A stretch of 64,000 nucleotides of DNA from an uncultured Aquimarina sp. (GTDB taxonomy: Bacteria > Bacteroidota > Bacteroidia > Flavobacteriales > Flavobacteriaceae), in the NCBI GenBank assembly GCA_947496555.1, contig CANMDH010000005.1, positions 1 to 64,000 of the forward strand. The letters are read 5' to 3'. Made by a program: the position numbers and the translations under genes. The number at the start of each line of letters is the position of its first letter. The first letter of the stretch is position 1. Of this stretch, positions 47,522-56,455 are shown in pieces. A model generated the notes under the pieces. It was not told the DNA's origin. It searched no databases and saw nothing but the letters and a program-made list of their open reading frames with translations.

Positions 47522-48124
47522 ATGAATATAAAAATTTTAGCATTGACTGTGTATCTATTCTTTACACAGGTTAACCACGGTCAAAACTTAGATATTATGC
47601 AATTACCTTATGAGCAAATCCCAGAATATCCTTCAGATTTTACATCAGGAAATGTGGTTTCACGATTTATCGATGGATTAGGATATCGGTATTATTGGGC
47701 AACCGAAGGGCTTACTGAAAAGGATTTAAAACATGCTCCTTCTGAAGAAGGGAGAACTATGCTGCAAACGTTGCAACATATTTATGGGTTGTCACAAGGG
47801 ATTGTTAACGCTCCACAAAATCTACCAAACATAAGAAACACCAATCAACCAGAACTACCCTTTGAAGAGTTGAGAAAGCAGACCTTACTTAATTTTAAAA
47901 AGGCAAGTGAATTGCTTTCGGGTAAATCGGCAGAGGATTTAGCTACATATAAAGTAATTTTTCAATCGGGAGATAACAAAAGAGAATTCCCGTATTGGAA
48001 CATGATCAACGGTCAAATATCGGATGCTATTTATCATGTTGGACAAGTAGTTTCCTTCAGACGATCCTCAGGCAATCCTATGAACCCAAAAGTGAGTGTG
48101 TTTATAGGTAAAACAGGAAAATAA
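47522..48124 (+). CDS. DinB-family protein, secreted
   Basis: 200 residues. A short hydrophobic N-terminus (about 1-20) suggests export. DinB-like four-helix features: FIDGLGYRYYWATEGLTEKDL, MLQTLQHIYGLSQ and DAIYHVGQVVSFRR, with histidines placed as in the metal site of the family. Possible metal-dependent hydrolase or transferase; substrate unknown. Confidence 0.72.
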   Translation: MNIKILALTVYLFFTQVNHGQNLDIMQLPYEQIPEYPSDFTSGNVVSRFIDGLGYRYYWATEGLTEKDLKHAPSEEGRTMLQTLQHIYGLSQGIVNAPQNLPNIRNTNQPELPFEELRKQTLLNFKKASELLSGKSAEDLATYKVIFQSGDNKREFPYWNMINGQISDAIYHVGQVVSFRRSSGNPMNPKVSVFIGKTGK

Positions 48125-48145
48125 ATTAGAGAAGGAGATTTCGGT

Positions 48146-48676
48146 ATGAAAAAAACGATACTGGAAACAGCAAGACTCTGTCTTCGTGAATTTAATATTG
48201 AGGACTCAAATTTCATCCTAAAATTGGTAAATTCTCCAGAATGGTTACGGTTTATTGGAGATAAGAAAGTAAAAACCAATGAAGATGCAAAAAACTATCT
48301 ACAAAAAGGCCCAATAAAAAGTTATAAAGAAAACGGATATGGTCTATGGTTGGTTCAATTGAAAAATACAAATGAATCAATCGGAATGTGTGGTTTGGTA
48401 AATAGAGAAACTCTTGAGGATATTGATATCGGCTTTGCGATACTTCCTAATTATATGGGTAAAGGGTATGGATTTGAAGTAGCCAATGCCACCATGAATT
48501 ATGCAAAACAGACACTAAAAATACCCAAGGTTGTCGCGATAACAAATGCAGATAATATAGTGTCCATTAAATTATTACAAAAAATTGGTCTTAGTTTTGA
48601 AAGAACTTTAAAACTTTCGGATCGAGACACAGTATCACTATTTTCGCCTTCTGCTGATTCCGCTGATAAAAAATAG
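48146..48676 (+). CDS. GNAT N-acetyltransferase (RimJ/RimL type)
   Basis: 176 residues. ETARLCLREFNIEDSNFI at the start, then the acetyl-CoA-binding region DIDIGFAILPNYMGKGYGFEVANATMNYA and VVAITNADNIVSIKLLQKIGLSFERT. It likely acetylates an amino group of a protein or small molecule. Confidence 0.87.
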   Translation: MKKTILETARLCLREFNIEDSNFILKLVNSPEWLRFIGDKKVKTNEDAKNYLQKGPIKSYKENGYGLWLVQLKNTNESIGMCGLVNRETLEDIDIGFAILPNYMGKGYGFEVANATMNYAKQTLKIPKVVAITNADNIVSIKLLQKIGLSFERTLKLSDRDTVSLFSPSADSADKK

Positions 48677-48835
48677 GACATTTTATCTAACCTTCATTTT
48701 CTTTGTAAACCATAGGATAACGATCACTGAATTTGCTGATATTTATAAATTTAAAGATGTAAGTAATTATTTAAAGACTTATAATTCTTATTTTGACAGG
48801 GTAAAACATACTCTAAATATAAAATTCAACGATTA

Positions 48836-49339
48836 ATGAATTGTTATAACCACGCAGATCAAGTATCAGTTTCACAATGCCGCGATTGTAATAAAGGATT
48901 ATGTGATTATTGTGCACATTTTTACCAAGTACCTCTTTGTATAAGTTGTAATAAGCTGCACATAGATTATGAAAAGAAAAAAATCAAAAAAGAGTTTTTT
49001 TGGACAATTGTGTTGGGTGCTGTTCCTGCTACGGCTATGTATTTTTTACTTATAACCGCGGAAATGCCACCAGATAAGACTATAAATGATGTATATCTGA
49101 GAGCCCTAATAACTTTTTTCGTTTTTGCTCCAATCGTGCCGGGGTGGCATGCACTTAATAGTTTTGGGAATAATTTTAAAGGAATCTTTTTAATATTTTC
49201 ACTACCGGGATTGTTTATGTTTTATATCTTAAAAGCCATGGTTTCTATTCCTGTTGGACTCATCGCACTTCCTATTCGTTTTATTAGGAATACAAAACGA
49301 CTTAATGAATTAAATGCAATACCTTTAGAATATAATTAG
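48836..49339 (+). CDS. Zinc-finger (B-box-like) membrane protein
   Basis: 167 residues. The N-terminal 42 residues carry Cys3, His6, Cys15, Cys18, Cys23, Cys26, His28, Cys35, Cys38 and His42, a B-box/cross-brace zinc pattern seen at the N-terminus of many bacterial small membrane proteins. Three or so hydrophobic segments follow (about 52-72, 85-105, 113-140). Function unknown. Confidence 0.7.
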   Translation: MNCYNHADQVSVSQCRDCNKGLCDYCAHFYQVPLCISCNKLHIDYEKKKIKKEFFWTIVLGAVPATAMYFLLITAEMPPDKTINDVYLRALITFFVFAPIVPGWHALNSFGNNFKGIFLIFSLPGLFMFYILKAMVSIPVGLIALPIRFIRNTKRLNELNAIPLEYN

Positions 49340-49396
49340 TAGATGCTTAATTGCAAAAAGGTAACTTAGGAATATTAATACCGGAACCAGCCAATA

Positions 49397-50161
49397 TTAC
49401 AATCCTTTCAATTGTGCATCACGTACTTTTTTGAAGAGATTTGAAGAGTATACAAATTCAGTCACAGCCTTATTATCGGTTTTGAAGATTTGACTTTTAT
49501 CTCCTTCCCATTCTAGGTATCCGTTTTTTAGAAAAACAATTTTTTCGCCTATTTCCATTACCGAGTTCATATCGTGGGTATTGATTACCGTAGTGATATC
49601 ATTTTCTTCGGTAATTTCTTTGATGAGGTTATCGATTACTATAGCAGTTCTGGGGTCTAGTCCAGAGTTGGGTTCGTCACAAAACAGATATTTTGGTCTA
49701 GTAACGATTGCACGGGCAATTGCCACACGTTTTTGCATCCCTCCGCTAATTTCTGAAGGTAGTTTTTTCTCTGCATTTTCAAGATTCACCCTGTCTAATA
49801 CTTCGTGAACCCTTTCTAGCATTTCTTCTTTCTTCTGCTTAGTAAACATCATAAGCGGGAACATCACATTTTCTTCAACCGTCATAGAATCAAACAATGC
49901 ACTGCCTTGAAAAACCATTCCCATCTGTTCTCTAAGATCCCTTTGCTGTTGTTCATTAAGTTCAGAATACGTATCGCCATCGTAACAGATTGTTCCTTTT
50001 TCTGGAGTAAAAAGCCCTAACAAACACTTCAAAAATACTGTTTTACCACTACCACTAGTACCTATAATCAAGTTTGTTTTACCACGATCAAAAGTAGTAG
50101 TAATTCCCTTAAGGATCTCTTCTCCATTAAAACCTTTATGTAAATCTATTACTTCAATCAT
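49397..50161 (-). CDS. mlaF: MlaF-like ABC transporter ATPase
   Basis: 254 residues from the Met at 50161 (MIEVIDLHKGF); the 20 residues before it overlap mlaE. Walker A GTSGSGKT, signature SGGMQKRVAIARAI, Walker B YLFCDEP and NSGLDPRTA (the MlaF form of the D-loop region), H-loop NTHD. It powers phospholipid traffic between inner and outer membranes. Its ATG overlaps the stop of mlaE (TAATG on the minus strand), a sign of translational coupling. Confidence 0.9.
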   Translation of the reverse strand: MIEVIDLHKGFNGEEILKGITTTFDRGKTNLIIGTSGSGKTVFLKCLLGLFTPEKGTICYDGDTYSELNEQQQRDLREQMGMVFQGSALFDSMTVEENVMFPLMMFTKQKKEEMLERVHEVLDRVNLENAEKKLPSEISGGMQKRVAIARAIVTRPKYLFCDEPNSGLDPRTAIVIDNLIKEITEENDITTVINTHDMNSVMEIGEKIVFLKNGYLEWEGDKSQIFKTDNKAVTEFVYSSNLFKKVRDAQLKGL

Positions 50162-50898
50162 TAGCTTAATAGTAATTGAGTGAGAACATAATTTGATATA
50201 ATAATAACTACTGTGGTCCACACAAAGGCCGAGGTGCTTGCCTTACCTACTTCTAGTGCTCCACCTTTCATATAATATCCATGAAAAGATGGTATAGTTG
50301 CTAATAAGAATGAAAATAAAAAGGTTTTTATAAAAGCATAAGTAAGGTGGTAGGGTATAAATTCTTCACGCAATCCAGTTAAAAAATCGGTGCTAGACAC
50401 AAACCCACCATATACACCAGCAATGTATGCGCCAAACACTCCTGTAAACATTGCGATAGCAATCACAAATGGATAGGTAAGCATAGCGATGATCTTTGGG
50501 AATACCAAATAATTAAGAGAATTGATCCCCATTACTTCGAGTGCATCAATCTGTTCGGTTACTCTCATCGTACCAATACTCGATGTAATAAATGATCCCA
50601 CTTTACCTGCCATAATTACCGAAATAAAAGTCGGTGCAAATTCTAATATTACCGATTGTCTTGAAGCAAAGGCTATAAGTTTTTTTGGAATCAAGGGATT
50701 GGTAAGGTTAAGAGCTGTCTGTATTGCAACAACGGCACCAATAAAGAATGCCAAGAATACGGTGATTCCTAAAGATCCAATAATTAAATCATCAATTTCT
50801 TTAAAGATTAAGTTTCTAATTACAGAGCCTTTGGTCATTCGACTAAAAACTCCTTTTAACATTAAAAAATATCGTCCGATATCGTCTAGATAAAACAT
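50161..50898 (-). CDS. mlaE: MlaE-like ABC transporter permease
   Basis: 245 residues with about five membrane segments. Characteristic MlaE sequences: FIGAVVAIQTALNLTNPLIP, FAPTFISVIMAGKVGSFITSSIGTMRVTEQIDALEVMGINSLNYLVFPKIIA and the last part KGGALEVGKASTSAFVWTTVVIIISNYVLTQ. It forms the inner-membrane channel of the lipid transport complex with MlaF. No mlaD gene is adjacent. Confidence 0.92.
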   Translation of the reverse strand: MFYLDDIGRYFLMLKGVFSRMTKGSVIRNLIFKEIDDLIIGSLGITVFLAFFIGAVVAIQTALNLTNPLIPKKLIAFASRQSVILEFAPTFISVIMAGKVGSFITSSIGTMRVTEQIDALEVMGINSLNYLVFPKIIAMLTYPFVIAIAMFTGVFGAYIAGVYGGFVSSTDFLTGLREEFIPYHLTYAFIKTFLFSFLLATIPSFHGYYMKGGALEVGKASTSAFVWTTVVIIISNYVLTQLLLS

Positions 50899-50966
50899 GC
50901 TGCATAATTAGAAAGGCTAAAATAGAAAAAAAATTAGCGACAGCATTTAACCTTCCATTAAAGTTT

Positions 50967-50974
50967 TACATTTG
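50967..50974 (+). promoter_or_regulatory. -7 box of the phosphatase gene
   Basis: TACATTTG fits TAnnTTTG exactly and lies 28 bases before the ATG at 51003. Confidence 0.5.
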
Positions 50975-51002
50975 CACAAATGCTATTTAAATTTAAAAAG
51001 TA

Positions 51003-52643
51003 ATGACAAAGAAGGTATTCCCGATCATTTGGTTATTGGTAATGTTTATTTCTGGTAACGCCCAAGAAGTAGAAAAAATCAATCATTCTCCAAAGCTTGT
51101 AATAGGTATTGTTGTGGATCAAATGCGATATGATTATTTAACACGTTTCTATCATCGCTTTGGCGAAGGAGGATTTAAGCGTATGGTAAATGAGGGATAT
51201 AATTGTAAGAACAACCATTTTAATTATGTCCCTACTTATACTGGACCTGGTCATGCCTCGGTATATACAGGTACTACACCACAAAATCATGGGGTAATTT
51301 CTAACAATTGGTATGATAAATTTAGTAAAGAAACTGTATACTGTGCCAGTGATCCATCGGTTAAAGCAGTAGGGTCTGATAGTGAGTTAGAAAGAATGTC
51401 TCCACACCGCATGAAAACCACTACAGTTTCAGATCAAAACAGACTGCATACACAAATGCGAGGAAAAACAATAGGAATTGCGATTAAAGATAGGGGAGCA
51501 ATACTTCCGGCAGGGCATACTGCGAATGCAGCATATTGGTTTAGAGGAAAAGATGAAGGTAAATGGATTACCAGTACCTATTATAGAAATGAGTTGCCAG
51601 AGTGGGTAAAAACATTTAACAAATCTGGTAAGGCTGTGTCATATTTCAAGGAATGGAACACTTTATATGATATAAAAACCTATGCAGAAAGCGGTTCTGA
51701 TAAAAATGAATTTGAAGGAGGGTATAAAGGAAAAGAAACGGCAACGTTTCCCTATGATCTGGCAAAACTAAAAGATCAAAATGAAGGATATGATATTATT
51801 AAGTCTTCTGCTTATGGGAATAGTTTAACGGCTGATTTTGCGATTGCTGCTATTGATGGCGAACAATTGGGAGAAGATACCATTACAGATTTTCTTGCAG
51901 TTAGTTTCTCGAGTACCGATTATGTGGGGCATAATTTTGGAGTGAATTCTAAAGAAATACAAGATACCTATTTACGATTAGATAAGGATTTAGAAAGGTT
52001 TTTTACGGCTCTTGATCAAAAAGTAGGTAAAGGGCAATATACCGTTTTTTTAACGGCAGATCATGGGGCGGTTCATGTACCATCCTACTTAAAATCTGTC
52101 AAGATACCTGCGGGTTATTATAACTCTGAAGGTGTAGCCGAAAAAGTGGGACAATTCTTAAAAGAAAGATTTAAAGTAGATAGTATTATTGAAAATGTTT
52201 CAAATAGTCAGATTTTCTTCAATTATGAAGTTTTAGAGAAAAATAATATCAACCCTGAAGAGGTTCAAAAAGCGCTCGCACATCTCATATTACAGCAAGA
52301 CCAAATAGATAAGGTCTTTACCAGAAAACAATTAGAATCTACAAATTATACTTCGGGAATTGCATCATTGATCCAAAAAGGATTTAATCAAAAAAGAAGC
52401 GGAGATTTGATTGTAGTATTTGACCCTGCTGTCATATCCTATTCTAAAACGGGTTCTACTCATGGTAGCGGGTTAACATATGATACCCATGCACCCTTAT
52501 TATTTTTTGGACATGGAATCAAGAAGGGGAGTACTACAAAAGAAACCCATATCACCGATATTGCGCCAACAATTTCGGCCTTGTTAGGCACCGCTTTTCC
52601 AAATGGGGCTACGGGTGATGTGTTATCTTTTGTATTAGAATAA
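51003..52643 (+). CDS. PafA-type alkaline phosphatase
   Basis: 546 residues. Signal peptide about 1-20 (ends SGNAQ). Metal and catalytic sites of the alkaline phosphatase superfamily: Asp39 in VVDQMRYDY, nucleophile Thr80 in PTYTGPGHASVYTG, Asn101, STDYVGHNFG, TADHGAVHVP and DTHAPLLFFG. Lys162 and Arg164 agree with the positions I remember for the Chryseobacterium PafA phosphate clamp, so a phosphomonoesterase rather than a diesterase is likely. Periplasmic phosphate scavenging. Its end overlaps the convergent GT2 gene by 9 bases. Confidence 0.9.
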   Translation: MTKKVFPIIWLLVMFISGNAQEVEKINHSPKLVIGIVVDQMRYDYLTRFYHRFGEGGFKRMVNEGYNCKNNHFNYVPTYTGPGHASVYTGTTPQNHGVISNNWYDKFSKETVYCASDPSVKAVGSDSELERMSPHRMKTTTVSDQNRLHTQMRGKTIGIAIKDRGAILPAGHTANAAYWFRGKDEGKWITSTYYRNELPEWVKTFNKSGKAVSYFKEWNTLYDIKTYAESGSDKNEFEGGYKGKETATFPYDLAKLKDQNEGYDIIKSSAYGNSLTADFAIAAIDGEQLGEDTITDFLAVSFSSTDYVGHNFGVNSKEIQDTYLRLDKDLERFFTALDQKVGKGQYTVFLTADHGAVHVPSYLKSVKIPAGYYNSEGVAEKVGQFLKERFKVDSIIENVSNSQIFFNYEVLEKNNINPEEVQKALAHLILQQDQIDKVFTRKQLESTNYTSGIASLIQKGFNQKRSGDLIVVFDPAVISYSKTGSTHGSGLTYDTHAPLLFFGHGIKKGSTTKETHITDIAPTISALLGTAFPNGATGDVLSFVLE

Positions 52644-53483
52644 CTTTTTTTGGATATTCTTCCAACGAAGTTTGCGAATAAATTTCCCTTCATCTTTAGA
52701 TACAAGGAAAGATTGTTTAGCTTTTTTAGCTCTAAAGAATCCGCTTATATAATTAAAGAAATATTTGGGGCGTTTTTTTAGGATAGCTAGTTTTAGTGAG
52801 GCTATGAGTGTTATCCAAAAACCATAGCGCATTCTATAAAAGGCTTCACCTTGTTTGTACTTTGCTTTTGGGTTATAGGTATTGCCTGTAGGTTTTAGGT
52901 GTTTTACAGGTAAGGATTCATCTGTTTTGATTTCCCATTGATGATATTGGGCAAGTAGTTCGTCTATAGTGTCCCAGCCCATAGCTGGTTTTAGTCCTTT
53001 AATATCCTCAAAACAAGCTTTTCTATAGGCTTTTAGTGCTCCTCGAATGTGATCTTTGTTGGTTAAATTTTCCAATTCCCATTTTCCATTATTCTCGATA
53101 TAACAGAAACCGCCAACCATACCAGTTTTTGGGTGCTTATTGAAGGCTGTAATTATCTTTTCAAGATAGTCTAAAGGAAAAATAAGATCTGCGTCAAACT
53201 TGCATATAATATCATAGTCTGTATCTAAAGTTTTAAATCCTTGATAAAAGGCATTGATCACTTTACTACCAGGCATATGATCTGTTGAGGATTCTGTTTT
53301 TATATGAGATACAAAATCATACTTGTTTGCAAATTTATCAATGATGCTTTCGGTATCATCGGTAGAATTATCATTTACGACAACAATCTTTTTGGGAAGG
53401 TGCGTTTGCGAAACCAATGATTCGAGTGTTTTAGAAATAAAACGCTCTTCATTATGGGCCGGTATGACGATATAGATATTCAA
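52635..53483 (-). CDS. Family 2 glycosyltransferase
   Basis: 282 residues. GT-A start IYIVIPAHNEERFISKTLESLVSQT, VVNDNSTDDTESII and the metal-binding DAD in DIICKFDADLIFPLDYL. No membrane segments of note; a basic C-terminal tail. It probably transfers a sugar in cell-surface glycan synthesis. Confidence 0.9.
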   Translation of the reverse strand: MNIYIVIPAHNEERFISKTLESLVSQTHLPKKIVVVNDNSTDDTESIIDKFANKYDFVSHIKTESSTDHMPGSKVINAFYQGFKTLDTDYDIICKFDADLIFPLDYLEKIITAFNKHPKTGMVGGFCYIENNGKWELENLTNKDHIRGALKAYRKACFEDIKGLKPAMGWDTIDELLAQYHQWEIKTDESLPVKHLKPTGNTYNPKAKYKQGEAFYRMRYGFWITLIASLKLAILKKRPKYFFNYISGFFRAKKAKQSFLVSKDEGKFIRKLRWKNIQKKLF

Positions 53484-53560
53484 GTTTTAGTGCGTAGAGG
53501 TTAGACGGTAGAAGTTAGTGTTTTCTCAAATTGACAAGCCATTTTAAAACAATTTTTTAT

Positions 53561-53935
53561 CTATTCTGTATTTTTCTTTTTAAGATATTTTTGTAAGCTA
53601 GTTATCATTTTTGAAAGTTCTGCCAATTTTACCCTGGTATCATCATCAATTTCTTTTGAAATATAATTTCTTCTAGTAGCAATAGTTGAGCAAACCACAC
53701 ATTCTCTTGTAGAATCTAAGGCGATTTGAAGGTATCTGTTAAATTGAGCATCAGTATTTCCTGAACCTTCCGAAATATTAAGAGCAATAGAGTTAGCTGC
53801 TCTAATGTATTGCGATGAAAGTCTGTATATTTCTTCTTTGGGGAAAGATTCACAAACATTGTAAACGAAGTCTACGAAGTCCAAGGATTTTTGATATACA
53901 ATTAAGTCTTCAAAGCTAAATTTTATTTCTTGCAT
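53561..53935 (-). CDS. Four-helix bundle protein (23S rRNA intervening-sequence type)
   Basis: 124 residues from the Met at 53935 (MQEIKFSFEDL). The alternative Met at 53965 lies inside a tandem repeat and is rejected. FEDLIVYQKSLDFVDFVY, LSSQYIRAANSIALNISEGSGN and NRYLQIALDSTRECVVCSTIA are the standard sites of the family (TIGR02436). The role is unknown; such proteins are scattered through Bacteroidota genomes as singletons. Confidence 0.85.
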   Translation of the reverse strand: MQEIKFSFEDLIVYQKSLDFVDFVYNVCESFPKEEIYRLSSQYIRAANSIALNISEGSGNTDAQFNRYLQIALDSTRECVVCSTIATRRNYISKEIDDDTRVKLAELSKMITSLQKYLKKKNTE

Positions 53936-53958
53936 CAATTGCGGATAAATTATTTTAC

Positions 53959-54014
53959 TAACCATTAACCATTAACCATTAACCATTAACCATTAACCAC
54001 TAACCACTAACCAA
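53959..54014. repeat. Heptanucleotide tandem repeat (TAACCAT)n
   Basis: Five exact TAACCAT units (53959-53993), then two TAACCAC and one TAACCAA. On the minus strand each unit carries ATGGTTA, so a possible start codon recurs in all three frames. The right end covers the stop codon of the methyltransferase gene at 54007. Confidence 0.9.
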
Positions 54015-54531
54015 TTCTTTCTGCATAAACAATGTAATATCTCGGAGTAAAAAGACGAAGTAAGGGTCTTAGCCCTATCTTTTTAACGGGATGTGTCCAT
54101 TTATCTCTTGCCTTTATTTCCCAACCGGCTTTTTCAAGTAACCAATCAAATTGCCAGTCTTCGAACTCGTGATAATGTCGATCCCAGGGGTCGGTTTTGC
54201 TTCGATATGCAGAAGAAAACCATAGTTTTAGTGGTACAGAAGCTACCAATTTATCTGCTTTAATGTCCTTTAGCACATTAAAAGGTGCAATGAGGTGCTC
54301 AAAAATTTCAAAAGCTGTTATGATTTCGGAATCATTACTTTTTACAGCTTCAGTATTCAAATCCAAATCCTCTCCAGAAGTATTTGTAACGACATACCCC
54401 TCTTTTTCCATAAATTCTACAAATGGATTTCTTACTCCTAAATCCAATACAGATGCTGGCGAAGGTGTATTTGCTCTCAGAAATTCTAATGTTTTTTGGT
54501 AACGTTTATGAGGAAAACTCCCTTCGTACAT
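54007..54531 (-). CDS. Class I SAM methyltransferase-like protein
   Basis: 174 residues from MYEGSFPHKRY (base 54531). SAM motif SVLDLGVRNPFVEFMEKEG, then the acidic region ITAFEIFEHLIAPFNVLKDI and PLKLWFSSAYRSKTDPWDRHYHEFE. Probably a small-molecule or glycan methyltransferase. It stands near a GT2 gene, so a surface-glycan role is possible. Confidence 0.75.
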   Translation of the reverse strand: MYEGSFPHKRYQKTLEFLRANTPSPASVLDLGVRNPFVEFMEKEGYVVTNTSGEDLDLNTEAVKSNDSEIITAFEIFEHLIAPFNVLKDIKADKLVASVPLKLWFSSAYRSKTDPWDRHYHEFEDWQFDWLLEKAGWEIKARDKWTHPVKKIGLRPLLRLFTPRYYIVYAERIG

Positions 54532-54617
54532 AATTGTCAAATCAGTGATTAAGACTGTAAAAATAGAAAATTACGTAGATTACCATCTGAACACTAGATA
54601 TAATTTTAGTAAATCTC

Positions 54618-55679
54618 TTAGAACTGATAGAGAAATGCGTTAATATTCATCCCTGCACCCACACTGGCAAATAGTATAATATCTCCCTTGTTAATATGAT
54701 GGTTTTCTATTTTTCTCTTTAAGATAAGATCATATAATGTAGGAATCGTAGCTACACTACTATTCCCTAATTTTTGAATACTCATCGGCATAATACCTTC
54801 GGGAACGTTTTGGTTAAATAGACGATAGAATCTGTGTACTATAGCTTCGTCCATTTTTTCATTGGCTTGATGTATCAGAATTTTTTTTATATCTGAAATA
54901 TCATATTTGGTCTTGTCCAAACAGGCTTTCATGGCTTTGGGGACATGATTCAAAGCAAATTCATATATTTTTCTACCATACATTTTAATGTACTTGTTAT
55001 CATCATCGGTTTCGTTATTATAGGTTTTTCCGAAGAATAGAAAATTGCTTTCTTCAAAAGTGTAAGAGGCACTTATATTAGAAATGATACCGCCAACATC
55101 TTCGGTCGCTTCTATGATCGAAGCTCCGGCTCCATCTGAGTAAATCATCGAATCTCTATCATGCTCATCTATAACACGTGATAAAGTTTCGGCGCCAATC
55201 ACAAGGCACTTTTTTGCCATATTACTTTTTATAAATGACTGAGCCTGAATTACACCCTCGACCCATCCAGGACATCCAAAAAGCAAGTCATACGCTACAC
55301 AGTATGGATTTTTTATTTTGAGTTTATGTTTTACCCTTGCTGCCAGACTTGGTACTGTATCTGCTTGAGATGAATTTTTGTCTACATCTCCAAAGTTATG
55401 TGCTACAATGATATAATCTAGCGTTTCTGGGTCGATCTTGGCATTTTTGATAGCTTTTTGAGCAGAAAGAAAAGCAAGGTCTGAGGTATTTTGATTAGTA
55501 GAAGCATATCTACGCTCTTCAATACCCGTAATTTTTTTGAATTTATCTATAATTATATTGTTAGAGTACTCTATTTTTGCTCCATTTCCATTAAAAAATT
55601 GATGGTCTACAAAATCTTCATTTCTCTCAATCTCATTAGGGATATAGCTTCCCGTACCGGTTATCTTAATATTCATCAC
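54618..55679 (-). CDS. 3-oxoacyl-ACP synthase III-like (KAS III) protein
   Basis: 353 residues, thiolase fold of the FabH type: GTGSYIPNEIERNEDF at the start, active Cys in LLFGCPGWVEG, His in ILIHQANEKMDEAI and Asn in KLGNSSVATIPTLYDL. The insertion HQFFNGNGAKIEYSNNIIIDKFKKITGIEERRY is of the kind seen in flavobacterial stand-alone KAS III-like proteins. It may start fatty-acid or a special lipid synthesis. Confidence 0.88.
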   Translation of the reverse strand: MMNIKITGTGSYIPNEIERNEDFVDHQFFNGNGAKIEYSNNIIIDKFKKITGIEERRYASTNQNTSDLAFLSAQKAIKNAKIDPETLDYIIVAHNFGDVDKNSSQADTVPSLAARVKHKLKIKNPYCVAYDLLFGCPGWVEGVIQAQSFIKSNMAKKCLVIGAETLSRVIDEHDRDSMIYSDGAGASIIEATEDVGGIISNISASYTFEESNFLFFGKTYNNETDDDNKYIKMYGRKIYEFALNHVPKAMKACLDKTKYDISDIKKILIHQANEKMDEAIVHRFYRLFNQNVPEGIMPMSIQKLGNSSVATIPTLYDLILKRKIENHHINKGDIILFASVGAGMNINAFLYQF

Positions 55680-56020
55680 ACTAAAGTATTAGTTGAAATT
55701 TTAAGATACGTATTTAAGAATTAACGTGCTATGCGTGCATAATATTATTTACGATGCCTAACTTATTTTATTGGTCTCAGATTTGGGTTCAAAACCCTAC
55801 AATTTTATTGCAGTACTTTAGTAATTCGAAAAAAAATAGTTTTCAATTTCGTTATTAGTTAAAAGTTAATAGTCATTTATATGTAGGTCCCTGATACTTG
55901 TAACCTAATAACTTTTAACAAATAACAAAAAAGCAATTTATTGCGTATCAAAACCTTTGTATTGAAAGTGCAGAGTGGTTTAGTTGAGTATTTGAAGTAA
56001 TTGTATAATTGATTAAAAGC
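55680..56020. other. 341-base intergenic region
   Basis: No gene visible between the truncated haemoglobin and KAS III-like genes. It holds one large imperfect inverted repeat (55851-55926) and a small GGGTTCAAAACCC palindrome at 55785-55797. Confidence 0.6.
55851..55926. repeat. Large inverted repeat, 22-base arms
   Basis: Arms 55851-55872 and 55905-55926 match at 20 of 22 positions when one is reversed and complemented (core GTTAAAAGTTA), around a 32-base loop. It is not followed by a clear T run, so it is not a standard terminator; it could be a small mobile (MITE-like) or REP-like element. Confidence 0.6.
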
Positions 56021-56386
56021 CTATTTTACTTTTAACTGCATAACAGTTGCAATGGATAAAGCCCTGGTCTTAATAAGATTGGCTTTTTCTCCTTTAAAAT
56101 TCTGGTCAACGGTTTTATTGAATAACGATAACCAGGTTTCAAAATGAGTTTTTTCAAATCTTTTTTTTTCGCTCAGGTCCTTATGAATTTGTAAAACATT
56201 TTTTTTATAACCTCCTTTTCTGAATAGCTGTAGTTCCCAAAAATCTGTAATTTGAGGTAAATGTTGCTCAAGATCCAATTTGGCAATTTTTGTAAAGAAT
56301 TCTCCAATGACAGGATCCTGAAAAGCATCCTTATAAAAAGATTTCATTAAAAATTCTATGTCTTCTCTAGAATTAATATCTTCCAT
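56021..56386 (-). CDS. Group III truncated haemoglobin
   Basis: 121 residues. FMKSFYKDAFQDPVIGEFF-like start, EQHLPQITDFWELQLFRKGGYKKN in the middle and the proximal haem histidine in VLQIHKDL are typical of TrHb group III. It may bind oxygen, nitric oxide or act in redox defence. It stands downstream of gcvP behind a terminator. Confidence 0.88.
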   Translation of the reverse strand: MEDINSREDIEFLMKSFYKDAFQDPVIGEFFTKIAKLDLEQHLPQITDFWELQLFRKGGYKKNVLQIHKDLSEKKRFEKTHFETWLSLFNKTVDQNFKGEKANLIKTRALSIATVMQLKVK

Positions 56387-56397
56387 TGGATGCAGGT

Positions 56398-56433
56398 TTT
56401 AAAAATAGAGGCAACTCTGAGGCTGCCTCTATT
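56398..56433 (-). terminator. Terminator after gcvP
   Basis: Perfect 10-base stem AATAGAGGCA (56404-56413) / TGCCTCTATT (56424-56433). On the minus strand the stem is followed by TTTAAAACC after TTTTT. It separates gcvP from the haemoglobin gene. Confidence 0.75.
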
Positions 56434-56455
56434 ACAGTGTTTTATTTATATAAGC

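Noticed and set aside
55785-55797. GGGTTCAAAACCC, resembling a tRNA T-arm
   Set aside because: No acceptor stem, anticodon arm or D arm can be built around it.
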